A stretch of DNA of 64,000 nt, from positions 1-64,000 of the forward strand of contig NZ_BMOM01000013.1 in the NCBI RefSeq assembly GCF_014647075.1, read 5' to 3'. Shown piece by piece: positions 18,657-28,429 of this stretch. The notes beneath the pieces are model-generated. The model was not told the origin of the DNA. It worked only from the letters and a program-made list of their open reading frames with translations, and ran no database searches. The position numbers and the translations under genes are program-made. The stretch is from Deinococcus aerophilus. Its GTDB lineage: Bacteria > Deinococcota > Deinococci > Deinococcales > Deinococcaceae. Positions within the stretch are counted from its first letter, which is position 1, and the number at the start of each line of letters is the position of its first letter.

Positions 18657-19691
18657 TCAGCCGGCGGGGGGTGCTGCTCTTTCCCCCGCGTCCATCCGGG
18701 TGTCCAGCACTTCCGCTGGCACCCCGGCAAGGGCGTCTCGCACCACATCCAGGCCCGCGCCCGGCTGATGGGCCCGCTCGCTGAGGGTCCGTTTCCAGTG
18801 CCGCGCTCCCGGCTGCCCGGCAAACAGGCCCAGGGTGTGCTTCATCACGCGGTTCAGGGGCTGTCCTGCCTGAAGTTCGGCGGCCACGAAGGGCAAGAAC
18901 GCCTCGATGGCCTCGCGGCGGGTGGGCGGTACACGGTCCTCGCCAAAAACATCACGGTCGGCGGCCGCGAGCAGGTACGGCGTCTGGTAGGCGGCCCGCC
19001 CGATCATGGCGCCGTCGGCCCACGCCAGGGCGTCCCGGGCGGCGTCCAGGGTGAGCAGGCCGCCGTTCAGCACGACCGTCAGGTGGGGAAAGTCCGCCTT
19101 GAGCTGCCGCACCACGTCGTAGCGCAGCGGCGGAATCTCGCGGTTTTCCTTGGGAGACAGCCCCGAGAGCCATGCCTTGCGTGCGTGAACGATGAACGTC
19201 TCGCATCCCGCCGCCGCCACCGTCCGCACGAAATGGCTGAGGTGGTCGTAGCTGTCCAGATCATCAATGCCGATGCGGTGTTTGACCGTCACCGGCAGGG
19301 TGGTCGCGCCGCGCATGGCCTCCACGGCGCGGGCCACCACGTCCGGCGAGGCCATCAGGCACGCGCCGAAGGACCCGCTGCTCACGCGGTCGCTGGGGCA
19401 GCCGCAGTTCAGGTTTACCTCGTCATAGCCGTAGTCTTCTGCAATGCGGGTGCATTCGGCCAGGGCCGCCGCGTCGCTGCCGCCCAGTTGCAGGGCGACC
19501 GGGTGCTCGGTCTTCCCGAAAGCTAGGTGCCGGTCGCGGTCGCCGTGCAGGATCGCGCCCGTGGTGATCATCTCGGTGTACAGCAGCGTCCGGCGGGTCA
19601 GGGTGCGGTGAAACGTCCGGCAGAAGCGGTCGGTCCAGTCCATCATCGGCGCGACCGAGAGGGTGTGGGGAGGTGGGGAAGAGGCAGGCAT
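18657..19691 (-). CDS. dusA: tRNA-dihydrouridine(20/20a) synthase
   Basis: A 344-residue FMN enzyme that reduces uridines in the tRNA D-loop. Blocks typical of DusA: SVAPMMDWTDRFCR, LLYTEMITTGAILHGDR, ALQLGGSD, the active-site Cys in VNLNCGCPSDRV, and VKHRIGIDDLDSY, FIVHARKAWLSGLSPKENR, which are the DusA-specific versions. I start at the ATG at 19691 (MPASSPPPHTL); a start 12 codons upstream is possible. It is convergent with the lipoprotein gene (15 nt between stops). Confidence 0.95.
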   Translation of the reverse strand: MPASSPPPHTLSVAPMMDWTDRFCRTFHRTLTRRTLLYTEMITTGAILHGDRDRHLAFGKTEHPVALQLGGSDAAALAECTRIAEDYGYDEVNLNCGCPSDRVSSGSFGACLMASPDVVARAVEAMRGATTLPVTVKHRIGIDDLDSYDHLSHFVRTVAAAGCETFIVHARKAWLSGLSPKENREIPPLRYDVVRQLKADFPHLTVVLNGGLLTLDAARDALAWADGAMIGRAAYQTPYLLAAADRDVFGEDRVPPTRREAIEAFLPFVAAELQAGQPLNRVMKHTLGLFAGQPGARHWKRTLSERAHQPGAGLDVVRDALAGVPAEVLDTRMDAGERAAPPAG

Positions 19692-19701
19692 GGCAAGGGG
19701 C

Positions 19702-19707
19702 AGTGTA
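19702..19707 (-). promoter_or_regulatory. -10 element of dusA
   Basis: TACACT on the minus strand, 10 nt before the ATG at 19691. Confidence 0.45.
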
Positions 19708-19765
19708 AAGGCAGGCGCGCCGGCCAACCGTGCCCGCGCGCCTCTCCTGGTCTGTGTTGCGTCCG

Positions 19766-20002
19766 TTACAACTTGCGCCCGGTTCCCGTGTCTGCGTCGA
19801 AGGTGGTTCCCGAATCGTCGGTGTCCTTGGGGCGGTCCGGTACGGCCTGGGGGGAGGGCCGTTCCTGGCCGATGGCGGTGTCGGTCATGCCGCTTCCGGA
19901 CTCGTCGTAGTGTCCGCTGCGCTCACTCATGTCGTTGCCCAGATCGTCGGGCAGCCCGCCCTGGGTTCTGGCCCGTGACTGCTCATCCGGATTCTTGGTC
20001 AT
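19766..20002 (-). CDS. small hydrophilic protein of unknown function
   Basis: A 78-residue, very polar protein (rich in Asp, Ser, Thr, Gly; no hydrophobic core, no Cys), probably disordered: MTKNPDEQSRARTQ to TGTGRKL. No known family. I accept it because a TACACT element lies exactly 6 nt before the ATG, the arrangement seen at the real genes around it, and because it fills the space between dusA and the pseudouridine synthase in the same direction. Small hydrophilic proteins of this type are common in stress-tolerant bacteria, but a stress role is guesswork. Confidence 0.6.
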   Translation of the reverse strand: MTKNPDEQSRARTQGGLPDDLGNDMSERSGHYDESGSGMTDTAIGQERPSPQAVPDRPKDTDDSGTTFDADTGTGRKL

Positions 20003-20008
20003 GTCCGG

Positions 20009-20014
20009 AGTGTA
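20009..20014 (-). promoter_or_regulatory. -10 element of the 78-residue protein gene
   Basis: TACACT on the minus strand, 6 nt before the ATG at 20002. Confidence 0.55.
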
Positions 20015-20074
20015 GGCGGTGGTCCCCGATGGGGGAAAAGGAACGTCTTCATGCAGGGTTGGAGGACGGGAAGC

Positions 20075-21052
<978 letters not shown>

Positions 21053-21058
21053 GCCGCC

Positions 21059-21064
21059 AGTTTA
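21059..21064 (-). promoter_or_regulatory. -10 element of the pseudouridine synthase gene (leaderless type)
   Basis: TAAACT on the minus strand, 6 nt before the GTG at 21052. Confidence 0.55.
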
Positions 21065-21264
21065 AGGCCTCCCCGCCCGTCTTCACCTGACCTTCACCCT
21101 TCGTCCCGGCATGATCCGATCGGGAAAGGGCCGCATATATCCGGTTGAGCGCTGGTTTCCGGGACTGCCAAAGCGGCGGCCTCAGGGTGCTGCACCACCG
21201 CTCCGGGCCACTTCAGGTCCGGGCGGACACACAGGCGACTCACGCCACTCAAGGGAGGATTTTC

Positions 21265-22026
21265 ATGCCGGAGAACACTCAGACCACTCCCCTCGCACCC
21301 GAGATCAGCGGGGGCCAGGGCACGTCCCGCCGTCAGTTCATGGGGTACGCCGGCCTGTTCGGTGCGGGCCTGTCGCTGGTGGCCTGCCGCCAGGAGCCCA
21401 TCAACACGATGACGCCGGCCCAGAAACAGGACATCGCCATCCTGAACTACGCGCTGACGCTGGAATACCTGGAAGCCGACTTTTACGCCTCCTTTACCGG
21501 AACGGGCGCCAACGTCTCCAAGCTGAGCAGGCAGGAAGTCAAGGATTACGCCCAGGTCATCGCCCAGCATGAGCAGGCCCATGTGGACGCCCTGAAGAAG
21601 ACCATCATGGATCTGGGCGGCACCCCGGTGGCCAAACCGAACTTCAACTTCGGTCCCCTGATTGGGGGCAAAACCGTGAACGACGAGTTGTTTCTGCAGC
21701 TGGCGGCAACCCTTGAGCCGGTCGGCGTGCGCGCCTACCTGGGCCAGGTGGCCCGCCTGAGCAATCCGGACCTGATCGCTGCGGCCGCGGCCATTCACGC
21801 GGTCGAGGCCAACCATGTCTCGGCCATTCAGGAACTGCGCGTGAAGCTCGGCTTCAACAAGAGCCCCACCCGGCAGACTTCCATTGCTCCGCAGAGTGTC
21901 GCCAATCCGACGAGCACCACCGCCGCCGATTTCGATGCGGATTACTCCCCGACGCCCACCGCGTTCTGGGAAGCGCTGACGATGGAGCAGGTTCTGGCCA
22001 TCGTGTCGCCCGTCATCGTCAAGTAA
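21265..22026 (+). CDS. Tat-exported ferritin-like domain protein, copy 1
   Basis: A 253-residue protein with a twin-arginine signal (SRRQFMG at residues 21-27) ending in a lipobox-like LSLVAC, so it may be a Tat lipoprotein (Cys41). The rest is a Ferritin_2-type four-helix domain with LNYALTLEYLEADFYASF, IAQHEQAHVDALKKTI and AAAAIHAVEANHVSAI, which hold the Glu/His metal-ligand pattern (E-x6-Y, E-x2-H). The family includes plant desiccation-related proteins, but activity is untested. GGAGG lies 8 nt before the ATG. The next gene is a paralogue. Confidence 0.88.
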   Translation: MPENTQTTPLAPEISGGQGTSRRQFMGYAGLFGAGLSLVACRQEPINTMTPAQKQDIAILNYALTLEYLEADFYASFTGTGANVSKLSRQEVKDYAQVIAQHEQAHVDALKKTIMDLGGTPVAKPNFNFGPLIGGKTVNDELFLQLAATLEPVGVRAYLGQVARLSNPDLIAAAAAIHAVEANHVSAIQELRVKLGFNKSPTRQTSIAPQSVANPTSTTAADFDADYSPTPTAFWEALTMEQVLAIVSPVIVK

Positions 22027-22093
22027 GCCGAGACCACAGGCAGAAACGGCGGGTCCGACGGACTGTCGCCCTGAGCCGAGAGGAGAATCCCAC

Positions 22094-22825
22094 ATGACTA
22101 CCCCCAATCGCCGTTCATTTCTGAAATACGCTGGAGTTGGTGCAGGTGCGCTGACCCTGGGCGGCCTGAACCTGTCCGCACTGGCCGCCACCAGCCCGAG
22201 CACCAAGAGCGTTCAGCAGGACATCGCCATCCTTCAGTACGCCCTGGTCCTGGAATACCTGGAAGCAACCTTCTACAGTGCCTTTACCGGCAACGGCGGC
22301 TTTGCCGGCAAACTGAAGGAGGAGCGGGTCAGGGAATACGCCAAGGAACTGGCCGACCACGAACAAAAGCACGTGGACGCCCTGATTGCCACCATCAAGG
22401 AACTGGGCGGCACCGCCAACCCCAAGCCGAATATTGATTTCCAGCCCCTGATTGGGGACGGCAGCAGCCTGAACGATCAGGCCTTCCTGAAGCTCGCGGC
22501 CATCTTCGAGCCCATTGGCGTCCGGGCCTATCTGGGACAGGCACCCAGCATCCAGAACAGCAAGGTCCTGACGGCCGCCGCAAGCATTCTGGCGGTGGAA
22601 GCCAACCACGCCAGCGGCATTCAGGAATTGCGCCGCGAGATGGGCTACGTCTCGGGCATCGTGACCAACCAGACCAACATCGCGCCTCAGCCTGGAACGA
22701 ACGACTCCGAGACCGACACCAATAACTTCGATGTCAGCTACTCGCCGGTTCCCACCGCGTTCTGGAAGCCGCTGAGCATGGAAACCGTCCTGAAGATCGT
22801 GGGGCCGCTGATCAAGTCGGGCTGA
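22094..22825 (+). CDS. Tat-exported ferritin-like domain protein, copy 2
   Basis: A 243-residue paralogue of the preceding gene. Its Tat signal reads NRRSFLKYAG (residues 5-14) and is followed by a hydrophobic stretch and AAT, without a lipobox, so it is probably released into the periplasm while copy 1 may be anchored. The helices match: LQYALVLEYLEATFYSAF, LADHEQKHVDALIATI, AASILAVEANHASGIQEL; the C-terminal SYSPVPTAFWKPLSMETVLKIV mirrors copy 1. AGAGGAG precedes the ATG. The Tat component gene follows 95 nt downstream. Confidence 0.88.
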   Translation: MTTPNRRSFLKYAGVGAGALTLGGLNLSALAATSPSTKSVQQDIAILQYALVLEYLEATFYSAFTGNGGFAGKLKEERVREYAKELADHEQKHVDALIATIKELGGTANPKPNIDFQPLIGDGSSLNDQAFLKLAAIFEPIGVRAYLGQAPSIQNSKVLTAAASILAVEANHASGIQELRREMGYVSGIVTNQTNIAPQPGTNDSETDTNNFDVSYSPVPTAFWKPLSMETVLKIVGPLIKSG

Positions 22826-22920
22826 GCGCTTCACTTTTATCCTCGTCCTCAGGGGACGCCGGCTGGCCTTCGGGCAGCCCGTCCCCTGCTCTGTTCCCAC
22901 ACGTTTCCGGAGGAAATGCC

Positions 22921-23199
22921 ATGCCCAACATTGGACCTGCAGAACTGATCGTGATCCTGATTGTCGCCCTAGTGGTCTTTGGCCCCCGCAAGCTGCCCGA
23001 ACTCGGCAAGAGTCTGGGACACGGCCTGCGCGAATTCCGCAAGAGCACCCAGGGCCTCAAGGAAGAGTTCGAGGGCGGCCTGAATACTCCCGCCGCCGCG
23101 GCCCCCACACAGGCCATCCACGCCTCGGTGCCCGCCCAGCCCGTTGCCGCCGTCGCTGCCGCCTCCGTCACTCCCCCGGCGCAGCCGATTCAATCGTAA
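22921..23199 (+). CDS. tatA: twin-arginine translocase subunit TatA/TatE
   Basis: A 92-residue TatA: short membrane segment with the FGP motif (ELIVILIVALVVFGPRKLPEL), the amphipathic helix (GKSLGHGLREFRKSTQGLKEEF) and an alanine/proline-rich disordered tail. TatA polymerises to form the export channel for folded proteins. GGAGGA lies 6 nt before the ATG. Placement just after two predicted Tat substrates suggests dedicated co-expression; tatC is not in the window. Confidence 0.93.
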   Translation: MPNIGPAELIVILIVALVVFGPRKLPELGKSLGHGLREFRKSTQGLKEEFEGGLNTPAAAAPTQAIHASVPAQPVAAVAAASVTPPAQPIQS

Positions 23200-23214
23200 G
23201 GAATCATGCCATTA

Positions 23215-23249
23215 GGGGTCATCAGGGACGGGCTCAAGCCCTGAACCCC
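23215..23249 (+). terminator. imperfect hairpin after tatA
   Basis: GGGGT (23215-23219) pairs with ACCCC (23245-23249) and CAGGG with CCCTG inside it; the tail is AAAGTTTTCC. Candidate terminator of the ferritin-tatA unit. Confidence 0.4.
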
Positions 23250-23274
23250 AAAGTTTTCCAAACCCTCATCCGGA

Positions 23275-23301
23275 TTGAGGACCTGTGTATCTTGCTAGGC
23301 T
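23275..23301 (+). promoter_or_regulatory. possible promoter of the ECF sigma gene
   Basis: TTGAGG, 15-nt spacer, TAGGCT, ending 12 nt before the ATG at 23314. The spacing is short, so an ECF-type element may be hidden here instead. Confidence 0.35.
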
Positions 23302-23313
23302 GGTCCGGAACCC

Positions 23314-23859
23314 ATGAGTCAACCCTTCCTTTCTCAAGACCTACCCGACGAGGCCCTGCTTCAGGCCATGGCCGGTGGTCAGGAAGATGCGCTGCGAGAA
23401 CTGCACGGCCGGTATGCCCGGCTGCTGTACGCCCTGGGCCACCGGATGCTGCGCCAGGCCGACGATGTGGAGAGCTGTGTTCAGGATGCGTTCATGAATG
23501 CCTGGAAGCATGCAGCGCGCTTCGATCCGGCGCGGGCCAGCGTCAAGACCTGGCTGGTCAGCATCGCGCACCACCGTTTTCTCCAGCAACTGCGCGACCG
23601 CCCGGAGACGGCGCTGGAAATCGAGGACTGGGACGCCCCGACCTCTGCCAGCGACCCGACCGACCGGCTGATGGCCGAACAGGCAGTGGCAGGATTGGAG
23701 CCTCAGCACCGCCAGCTGGTCGAACTCGCGTATTACCGGGGCTATTCCCACAGCGAGCTGGCCGTGTTGCTCGGACTGCCGGTCGGTACCGTAAAATCTC
23801 GACTGCGCTCGGCCCTGAATCTCATGAAAGCTCGCCTGGATCCTTCCGGTCTGCAGTGA
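23314..23859 (+). CDS. ECF-family RNA polymerase sigma factor
   Basis: A 181-residue sigma factor. Region 2 (LHGRYARLLYALGHRMLRQA, DDVESCVQDAFMNAWKHAARFD, KTWLVSIAHHRFLQQLRDR) and region 4 (LEPQHRQLVELAYYRGYSHS, ELAVLLGLPVGTVKSRLRSA) are intact; no extra C-terminal domain. The architecture and the adjacent RskA-like protein place it in the SigK/RskA-type group. It probably directs transcription of an envelope or oxidative stress set; which promoters it reads cannot be told from here. Confidence 0.93.
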   Translation: MSQPFLSQDLPDEALLQAMAGGQEDALRELHGRYARLLYALGHRMLRQADDVESCVQDAFMNAWKHAARFDPARASVKTWLVSIAHHRFLQQLRDRPETALEIEDWDAPTSASDPTDRLMAEQAVAGLEPQHRQLVELAYYRGYSHSELAVLLGLPVGTVKSRLRSALNLMKARLDPSGLQ

Positions 23860-23918
23860 GCCCCGCTCCCTCTCCTCAGCGCTGTGTGCTGAGCTCCCCG
23901 GAAGGCAGGTGAACACGC

Positions 23919-24608
23919 ATGACCATCAATCCAGACGACCTGTTGGCCCTGGCCCTGGGGTCCCTTTCTCCACAGGAGGAGGCGCGTGTTCGTGCCGCGT
24001 TGCAGCAGGACCCTGAGGCACTGGCGCAGTATCGTGCCGATTTCAAGGCCCTGCATAGCCTGCCCGATGCCCTGCCCCTGGCCGAGGTGCCCGCGGGGGC
24101 CGAAGACCGTCTGATGGCGCGGCTGCGTGCCGAACAGGCCGGTGGGCGCACAGCGGACGCACAAGTCCCTGTCGCAGCGCCTTCACCCGCCCCCGTACAA
24201 CCCACCGCCCGCGTCTGGCCCTGGCGAATCGGCGGCCTGCTCGCGCTGGCTGCGGCCGCCGCTCTGTTCTTTGTCCTGCGGCCTGCCGGTGACCCACTGA
24301 CCCGGTATGCGGCCCAGCCGGGGGCCGTGACCCAGCCGCTGATCGGCGCGGATCAGGCGCAGATCGGACAGGTGGTGCGTCTCGCCGATGGCAGCGCCTA
24401 CCTGTACCTGACGGCGGCCCCGCCCAGTGACCGGGTGTATCAGTTGTGGCAGATTCAGGGCACGACCCCGGTGTCGCTGGGGGTTATGGACGGTCAGGGC
24501 ACCCTGGTGGCCCAGGCCCCCACTGGCATCACCCTGGCGGTCAGCGTGGAACCCCCCGGCGGCAGCGATCAGCCGACCACGACACCGATTCTGGTGCAGC
24601 AGCTGTAG
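23919..24608 (+). CDS. anti-sigma factor, RskA-like
   Basis: A 229-residue single-pass membrane protein. The N-terminal 60 residues (LALALGSLSPQEEARVRAAL) form an anti-sigma domain, a proline/alanine linker precedes a membrane span at about 104-120 (IGGLLALAAAAALFFVL), and the outer part is an RskA-type domain (GSAYLYLTAAPPSDRVYQLWQ, VSLGVMDGQG, LAVSVEPPGGS). It should hold the neighbouring sigma factor inactive at the membrane. No ZAS zinc motif (H-x3-C-x2-C) is visible, which fits RskA rather than RsrA-like proteins. Confidence 0.9.
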   Translation: MTINPDDLLALALGSLSPQEEARVRAALQQDPEALAQYRADFKALHSLPDALPLAEVPAGAEDRLMARLRAEQAGGRTADAQVPVAAPSPAPVQPTARVWPWRIGGLLALAAAAALFFVLRPAGDPLTRYAAQPGAVTQPLIGADQAQIGQVVRLADGSAYLYLTAAPPSDRVYQLWQIQGTTPVSLGVMDGQGTLVAQAPTGITLAVSVEPPGGSDQPTTTPILVQQL

Positions 24609-24630
24609 CGCCGCGCCCCGGGCTGGCAAG

Positions 24631-24669
24631 GGGCAGCCGGGTCCTGTTTATGTAGGGACCCGGCTGCCC
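24631..24669. terminator. 14-bp perfect stem-loop between convergent genes
   Basis: GGGCAGCCGGGTCC pairs with GGACCCGGCTGCCC across an 11-nt loop, between the stops of the anti-sigma gene and herA. No T-run on either side; probably a two-way terminator of unusual type. Confidence 0.55.
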
Positions 24670-24701
24670 TGTCCTGTGTCTTTCTGTCCTGGGTTCCGGC
24701 T

Positions 24702-26546
24702 TCACCTCAGCCAGTCGTCGCCCACCTCCACCACGCTGCGGCCCGCGAGGTCGTCCACTTCATCGCCGCGTGTGGCCCAGGCCGGGAACGGGTAGTTGAC
24801 GAGGACCGGGTTGGGCACATCGGGCTGCGAGACGAGCATGGTGCCGGGTTGCAGGATGCCCGCACGCGCGCGGAAGCTCTGGGGCAAGAAGCGGTACTCG
24901 GGGCGCTCGGCCTCGGCGAGGTCCAGGCGGCCCACCACCCGCACGGCGGCGTTGGAAACGATGCGCCGCTCGACCTCGGAGGCGGTCTGCTGCGCGCCGA
25001 TCAGAATGATGCCCAGGCTGCGGCCCCGTTCAGCAATTTCCAGCAGGATGTCCTTGATGGGGCTGCCCTCGTCGCGCGGGGCGTACTTGTTCAGCTCGTC
25101 CAGCACCACAAAGACCGTGTCCTGCCGCCCGTACTTCTCCTTGTGGTCGAAGACCTGCCGCAGCAGCACGCCCACCACAAACATCTGCGCGGGGCCCGAG
25201 AGGTTGTGGATGTCCACCACGCTGAGTTGCGCCCCGCTCAGGAGGTTGGGACGGTAGCGGGCGGCCTCGCTGGCAGTCAGGTCGCCGCGGATCAGGGGCG
25301 TCAGGTGCTTCTGCACGCCGCGCAGCCGCCGGGTAAAGGCGCGCAGGGTACCGGGGGCCTGCTTGAGCACCCACTTGGGATCGCCCTCACCGTCGCGGTC
25401 CTCCAGCAGCTTGAACTCGATGTAGGAAATCAGCTGGTCAAAAGTCCGCAGGTTGACTCCGCCCAGTTCTCCGAATTCCAGGTCCTCGGGCGGCGTCTCG
25501 CTGAGGTCCACCTGCCAGTCGTCCACGCTCAGCCCGGTTCCGTTGCCCGTCTGCGCCGAGGCCAGCCGGAACAGCTTTTCCTCGATGTTGCCGATCACAA
25601 ACCCCAGGTTGAGGCTGCTGCCCGCATCCGAGAACACGTACTGCAGCAGCCGGTTGGCACAGAATTCGCGCAGCGTGAACACAAAGGGAGTCACGCCTTC
25701 CGAGCGCTGATCGGTGTGGGGCACGATGGCGCTGCCCGACGTTCCGGCGCGGGGTGGGGCCAGGAACTGGGTGTCCTGAAAGGGCGACATCGGCAGCCCC
25801 AGCAGCGTGTAGCGGTCGGCGTCCAGTCCCTTGCCTGATTGCGCCTCGGCTTCTTTCTTCTGCACCTTGCTGTTGGGTTTGTCGAGAAACAGCAGATCCT
25901 CGCCCTTGACGTTAAAAATGATGGCCCGCCCGCCGGAGGTCCCCGCCATGCGCCCGCCGCTCGCCTGGGCCACGCGGTCCATCACGCCGCTGCGGAAGAT
26001 GCTGTGCAGCAGGAACAGGGCGTAGCTGGTCTTGGTCGCCACCCCCGAGATGCCCGAGATGTTGATGTGCCCGCCGCTCTCGCCGTTGACAAAGCGGAAA
26101 TTCAGTGGCAGCGGCTGACCGTCGGCGAGCAGACCGCCGGGAAAGCTGGCCTCGCCCATCTTGTCTGCGCTCAGGGCCATCTTCAGGTCGTCTCCGTGGG
26201 CGTGGCGCACCGTATCGCCGGGCTGCGGCGGAATGAAGTTCTCGGGGTCCACCCGCGTGACAAGGACCCGGGCGGCGTAGCTGACCGAGGCGGGCAGCAC
26301 CCCGGCCACCACGTCCTCCACGTCCGACTCGAAGGTCACGCCCTCGTGGCGTTTGCGCACGTTGTCTACCAGCCCGAAAAAGCGCACGGTCCGGCCGTCG
26401 GGCCGCCGGGTCTGCACCACCACCAGATCATCCAGCTGCACGCTCGCGCCCGCGCTGACCGCAAACCAGAACACGGTGGGCATCACGTCCTCGGTGCCTA
26501 GGACCATACCGATGCGGTTCGCCGTGTCCGCACCTGGCCCGGTCAT
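24702..26546 (-). CDS. herA: HerA-like DNA translocase/ATPase (DUF87)
   Basis: A 614-residue hexameric ATPase of the FtsK-HerA class that works with the NurA nuclease in resecting DNA ends. An N-terminal HAS-barrel-type domain (about 10-110) is followed by the ATPase domain: the P-loop region [10 protein letters not shown] (165-174, Lys172), Walker B FVVLDE (479-484), then sensor-like [16 protein letters not shown]. The P-loop has Thr where the last Gly of GxGK normally stands. The ATG overlaps the nurA stop as ATGA, so the two are translationally coupled. Deinococcal HerA is known to partner NurA in DNA repair. Confidence 0.9.
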   Translation of the reverse strand: MTGPGADTANRIGMVLGTEDVMPTVFWFAVSAGASVQLDDLVVVQTRRPDGRTVRFFGLVDNVRKRHEGVTFESDVEDVVAGVLPASVSYAARVLVTRVDPENFIPPQPGDTVRHAHGDDLKMALSADKMGEASFPGGLLADGQPLPLNFRFVNGESGGHINISGISGVATKTSYALFLLHSIFRSGVMDRVAQASGGRMAGTSGGRAIIFNVKGEDLLFLDKPNSKVQKKEAEAQSGKGLDADRYTLLGLPMSPFQDTQFLAPPRAGTSGSAIVPHTDQRSEGVTPFVFTLREFCANRLLQYVFSDAGSSLNLGFVIGNIEEKLFRLASAQTGNGTGLSVDDWQVDLSETPPEDLEFGELGGVNLRTFDQLISYIEFKLLEDRDGEGDPKWVLKQAPGTLRAFTRRLRGVQKHLTPLIRGDLTASEAARYRPNLLSGAQLSVVDIHNLSGPAQMFVVGVLLRQVFDHKEKYGRQDTVFVVLDELNKYAPRDEGSPIKDILLEIAERGRSLGIILIGAQQTASEVERRIVSNAAVRVVGRLDLAEAERPEYRFLPQSFRARAGILQPGTMLVSQPDVPNPVLVNYPFPAWATRGDEVDDLAGRSVVEVGDDWLR

Positions 26547-27610
26547 GCCACCGCTCCCGTGGGCTGACCCAGCTCGCGGGCCAGGTGGGAGCGGATGCGC
26601 CGCGTGACCAGTTCGGCGCTGCCCATCGCCCGGTCCATGGCGTGTTCCAGCGCGGCGGTGGGAATCAGATTCTGGGGGGCGCGGGCGTCCTTGTGTGGCG
26701 TGCTTGCCAGGCGGCACAGCAGCTGGCCCGAGAGGTTGGCGACCTGCAACACGGCGCGCGGCACAAAGTCGCTGTCCTCGGGGGCGTGCATCTCCAGGCG
26801 CATCACCCCGGCGAGCGGGTGCTGGTAGAACGGCGGATCACACAGCCGGACATACCACGTAAAACGCTGCTCCCGCCCCTCGCTGTCCTGACTGCCGCCC
26901 TGGTCCCCGACCCGGAAGCGCAGCACCGGCGTGCGCTCGCCGGGCTTCAGCGTACCCAGCAGCCCAATGCGGTCTGCTCCCAGGTAGTCGGTGTGCAGCG
27001 TCTTCACACAGCCCAGCACCGCGCGTCCGGCCCCCCCGATCCGCACCGGACCATCCTGCAACACCAGCGTGTCCGGCAGGGCGGCGCGGTCGTGTTCGTC
27101 CAGGGGCAGCGCGGCGGCCAGCCGGCGGCTCAGGTCCCCCTCGGCATCCAGCATCAGGCGCTGCACCTTGCCCAGAGCGCCTTCCAGTTGCGTTCCGGCA
27201 AAGGCGTGGGGGGTGTATTCCAGCTGGCCAGTGTGCGGGTTGCGCGGGCTGAGGCGGGTGGGTTCCAGGGTCACGCCGCCGTCCCCGCTGTAGGCCAGCA
27301 CCCGCTGGGCCACCACCTTCAACAGGTCGGCCTGCCGCGAACCGTGGGGACACAGATCCACCGCGCCCGCCACGTAGGCCCCGAACCCCGCCAGGCTCAG
27401 TCCGCCTGCCTCGTCATCGAGCAGCAGCCGGGCCTCCATGCGCCGCTTGCCGTCCACCACCAGCACCCGCGTCAGCCAGGAGGGCACCTCGCGCGGGGCG
27501 ATGGCCGCCCAGCGGTCGGTTTCTGCATTGAACACCAGCCCCGCAAAAGGCTTGAGGGTCAGTTGCCCGTCTTGGGTATCCACGGGCCAGGGGTCGAGAC
27601 GAATCCGCAT
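26543..27610 (-). CDS. nurA: NurA-domain DNA nuclease
   Basis: A 355-residue nuclease. The first metal-binding Asp lies in [21 protein letters not shown] (start of the NurA domain); later acidic positions include RGEVGDQGG-like [15 protein letters not shown] and CTPHAF-type YTPHAFAG segments. It degrades DNA ends, stimulated by HerA, which is encoded immediately downstream with a 4-nt overlap. The ATG at 27610 is preferred because TAGAAT lies 7 nt before it; an ATG three codons upstream is inside that spacing. Confidence 0.85.
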   Translation of the reverse strand: MRIRLDPWPVDTQDGQLTLKPFAGLVFNAETDRWAAIAPREVPSWLTRVLVVDGKRRMEARLLLDDEAGGLSLAGFGAYVAGAVDLCPHGSRQADLLKVVAQRVLAYSGDGGVTLEPTRLSPRNPHTGQLEYTPHAFAGTQLEGALGKVQRLMLDAEGDLSRRLAAALPLDEHDRAALPDTLVLQDGPVRIGGAGRAVLGCVKTLHTDYLGADRIGLLGTLKPGERTPVLRFRVGDQGGSQDSEGREQRFTWYVRLCDPPFYQHPLAGVMRLEMHAPEDSDFVPRAVLQVANLSGQLLCRLASTPHKDARAPQNLIPTAALEHAMDRAMGSAELVTRRIRSHLARELGQPTGAVA

Positions 27611-27617
27611 GGGCAGC

Positions 27618-27623
27618 ATTCTA
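27618..27623 (-). promoter_or_regulatory. -10 element of nurA-herA (leaderless type)
   Basis: TAGAAT on the minus strand, 7 nt before the ATG at 27610. I see no radiation/desiccation-response palindrome near it. Confidence 0.6.
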
Positions 27624-27679
27624 CGGTGTGGGCGAATTTTCTCGGTATGGCTACGGAGCGGGCAGGCCCAGGAAGCCAC

Positions 27680-27708
27680 AAAAAATCCCCTTCGGTGGTC
27701 AAGGGGAT
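27680..27708 (-). terminator. intrinsic terminator of the CRP/FNR-family gene
   Basis: ATCCCCTT/AAGGGGAT stem (27685-27708) with an 8-nt loop, followed on the minus strand by a T-run at 27680-27685. Confidence 0.85.
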
Positions 27709-27737
27709 GGGAGGGAGCAGCGGATTTTGGGAACAGA

Positions 27738-28370
27738 TCAACCGTGGTAGCCGCTCAGGCTCCGCAGACGTTCCTCGTCGGTCAGGGTCAGGCAGCGGTA
27801 GGCGGGGAGCAGCAGACCATCGTCGCGCATCTCGCCGATCAGCTTGCTTACGCTTTCACGGGTCGCGCCGGTGCCCTCGGCAATCAGCTCATGGGTGGCG
27901 CGCACGTAACGGGTTCCGTCGGCGTGCTGGCCGCCCAGGGTGCTGCCCGCGAGGTTCAGCAGGTAACGGGCGATGCGTTCGCGTAGGTCGCCGTCTTGAA
28001 TATGAACGCCATCGGTCATCATGCGCTGAAGCTGCGCGCTGAGGCTGCGGGTCAGGTCCCACAATTCCGCCGCCGACAGGTGCTGCGGGTGGATCGGCGT
28101 CAGGGTGGCGTCGGTCAGGGCCACCACCTGATGGGCGCGGGTCTGATCGTGCAGCGTTTCCTCGCCGAAGACGTCGCCGGGATGGATGTGCCGGACCGTA
28201 AGGTTGCGGCCCTGGGGGGTCAGGCGCACCGCACGCATCAGCCCGCTGTCGAGGCGGTACAGGCTGGGGGCGCTGTCGCCGGCGTAGTACAGCGTCTGTC
28301 CGCGCCGCACCATGCGGCTGCTCAGGTCGGTATGGAGGGTGGGGACGGCGGAGGGGGCAGTGTACGTCAT
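27738..28370 (-). CDS. CRP/FNR-family transcriptional regulator
   Basis: A 210-residue regulator: cyclic-nucleotide-binding fold at about residues 18-115 ([34 protein letters not shown]) and a C-terminal winged HTH ([20 protein letters not shown]). The phosphate-binding cassette residues of true CRP (GELA-R-S) appear as [16 protein letters not shown], so cAMP binding is uncertain; there are no FNR cysteines. Deinococcus has several paralogues including DdrI, and I cannot say which this is. AGGAG lies 6 nt before the ATG. It sits between nurA-herA and a deacetylase-like gene. Confidence 0.88.
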   Translation of the reverse strand: MTYTAPSAVPTLHTDLSSRMVRRGQTLYYAGDSAPSLYRLDSGLMRAVRLTPQGRNLTVRHIHPGDVFGEETLHDQTRAHQVVALTDATLTPIHPQHLSAAELWDLTRSLSAQLQRMMTDGVHIQDGDLRERIARYLLNLAGSTLGGQHADGTRYVRATHELIAEGTGATRESVSKLIGEMRDDGLLLPAYRCLTLTDEERLRSLSGYHG

Positions 28371-28429
28371 GATTGCTCCTTTTTCCGGAGGCCGGTACCT
28401 TTCCAACGCGGTCAGCGCTCTTGACAAGG

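Noticed and set aside
27611..27680. Radiation/desiccation-response motif near nurA-herA
   Set aside because: I searched by eye for the TTATG...CATAA type palindrome around repair genes and elsewhere and found none.
27738..28370. Calling the CRP/FNR gene ddrI
   Set aside because: Deinococcus has several CRP paralogues and nothing in the sequence alone identifies this one as DdrI.
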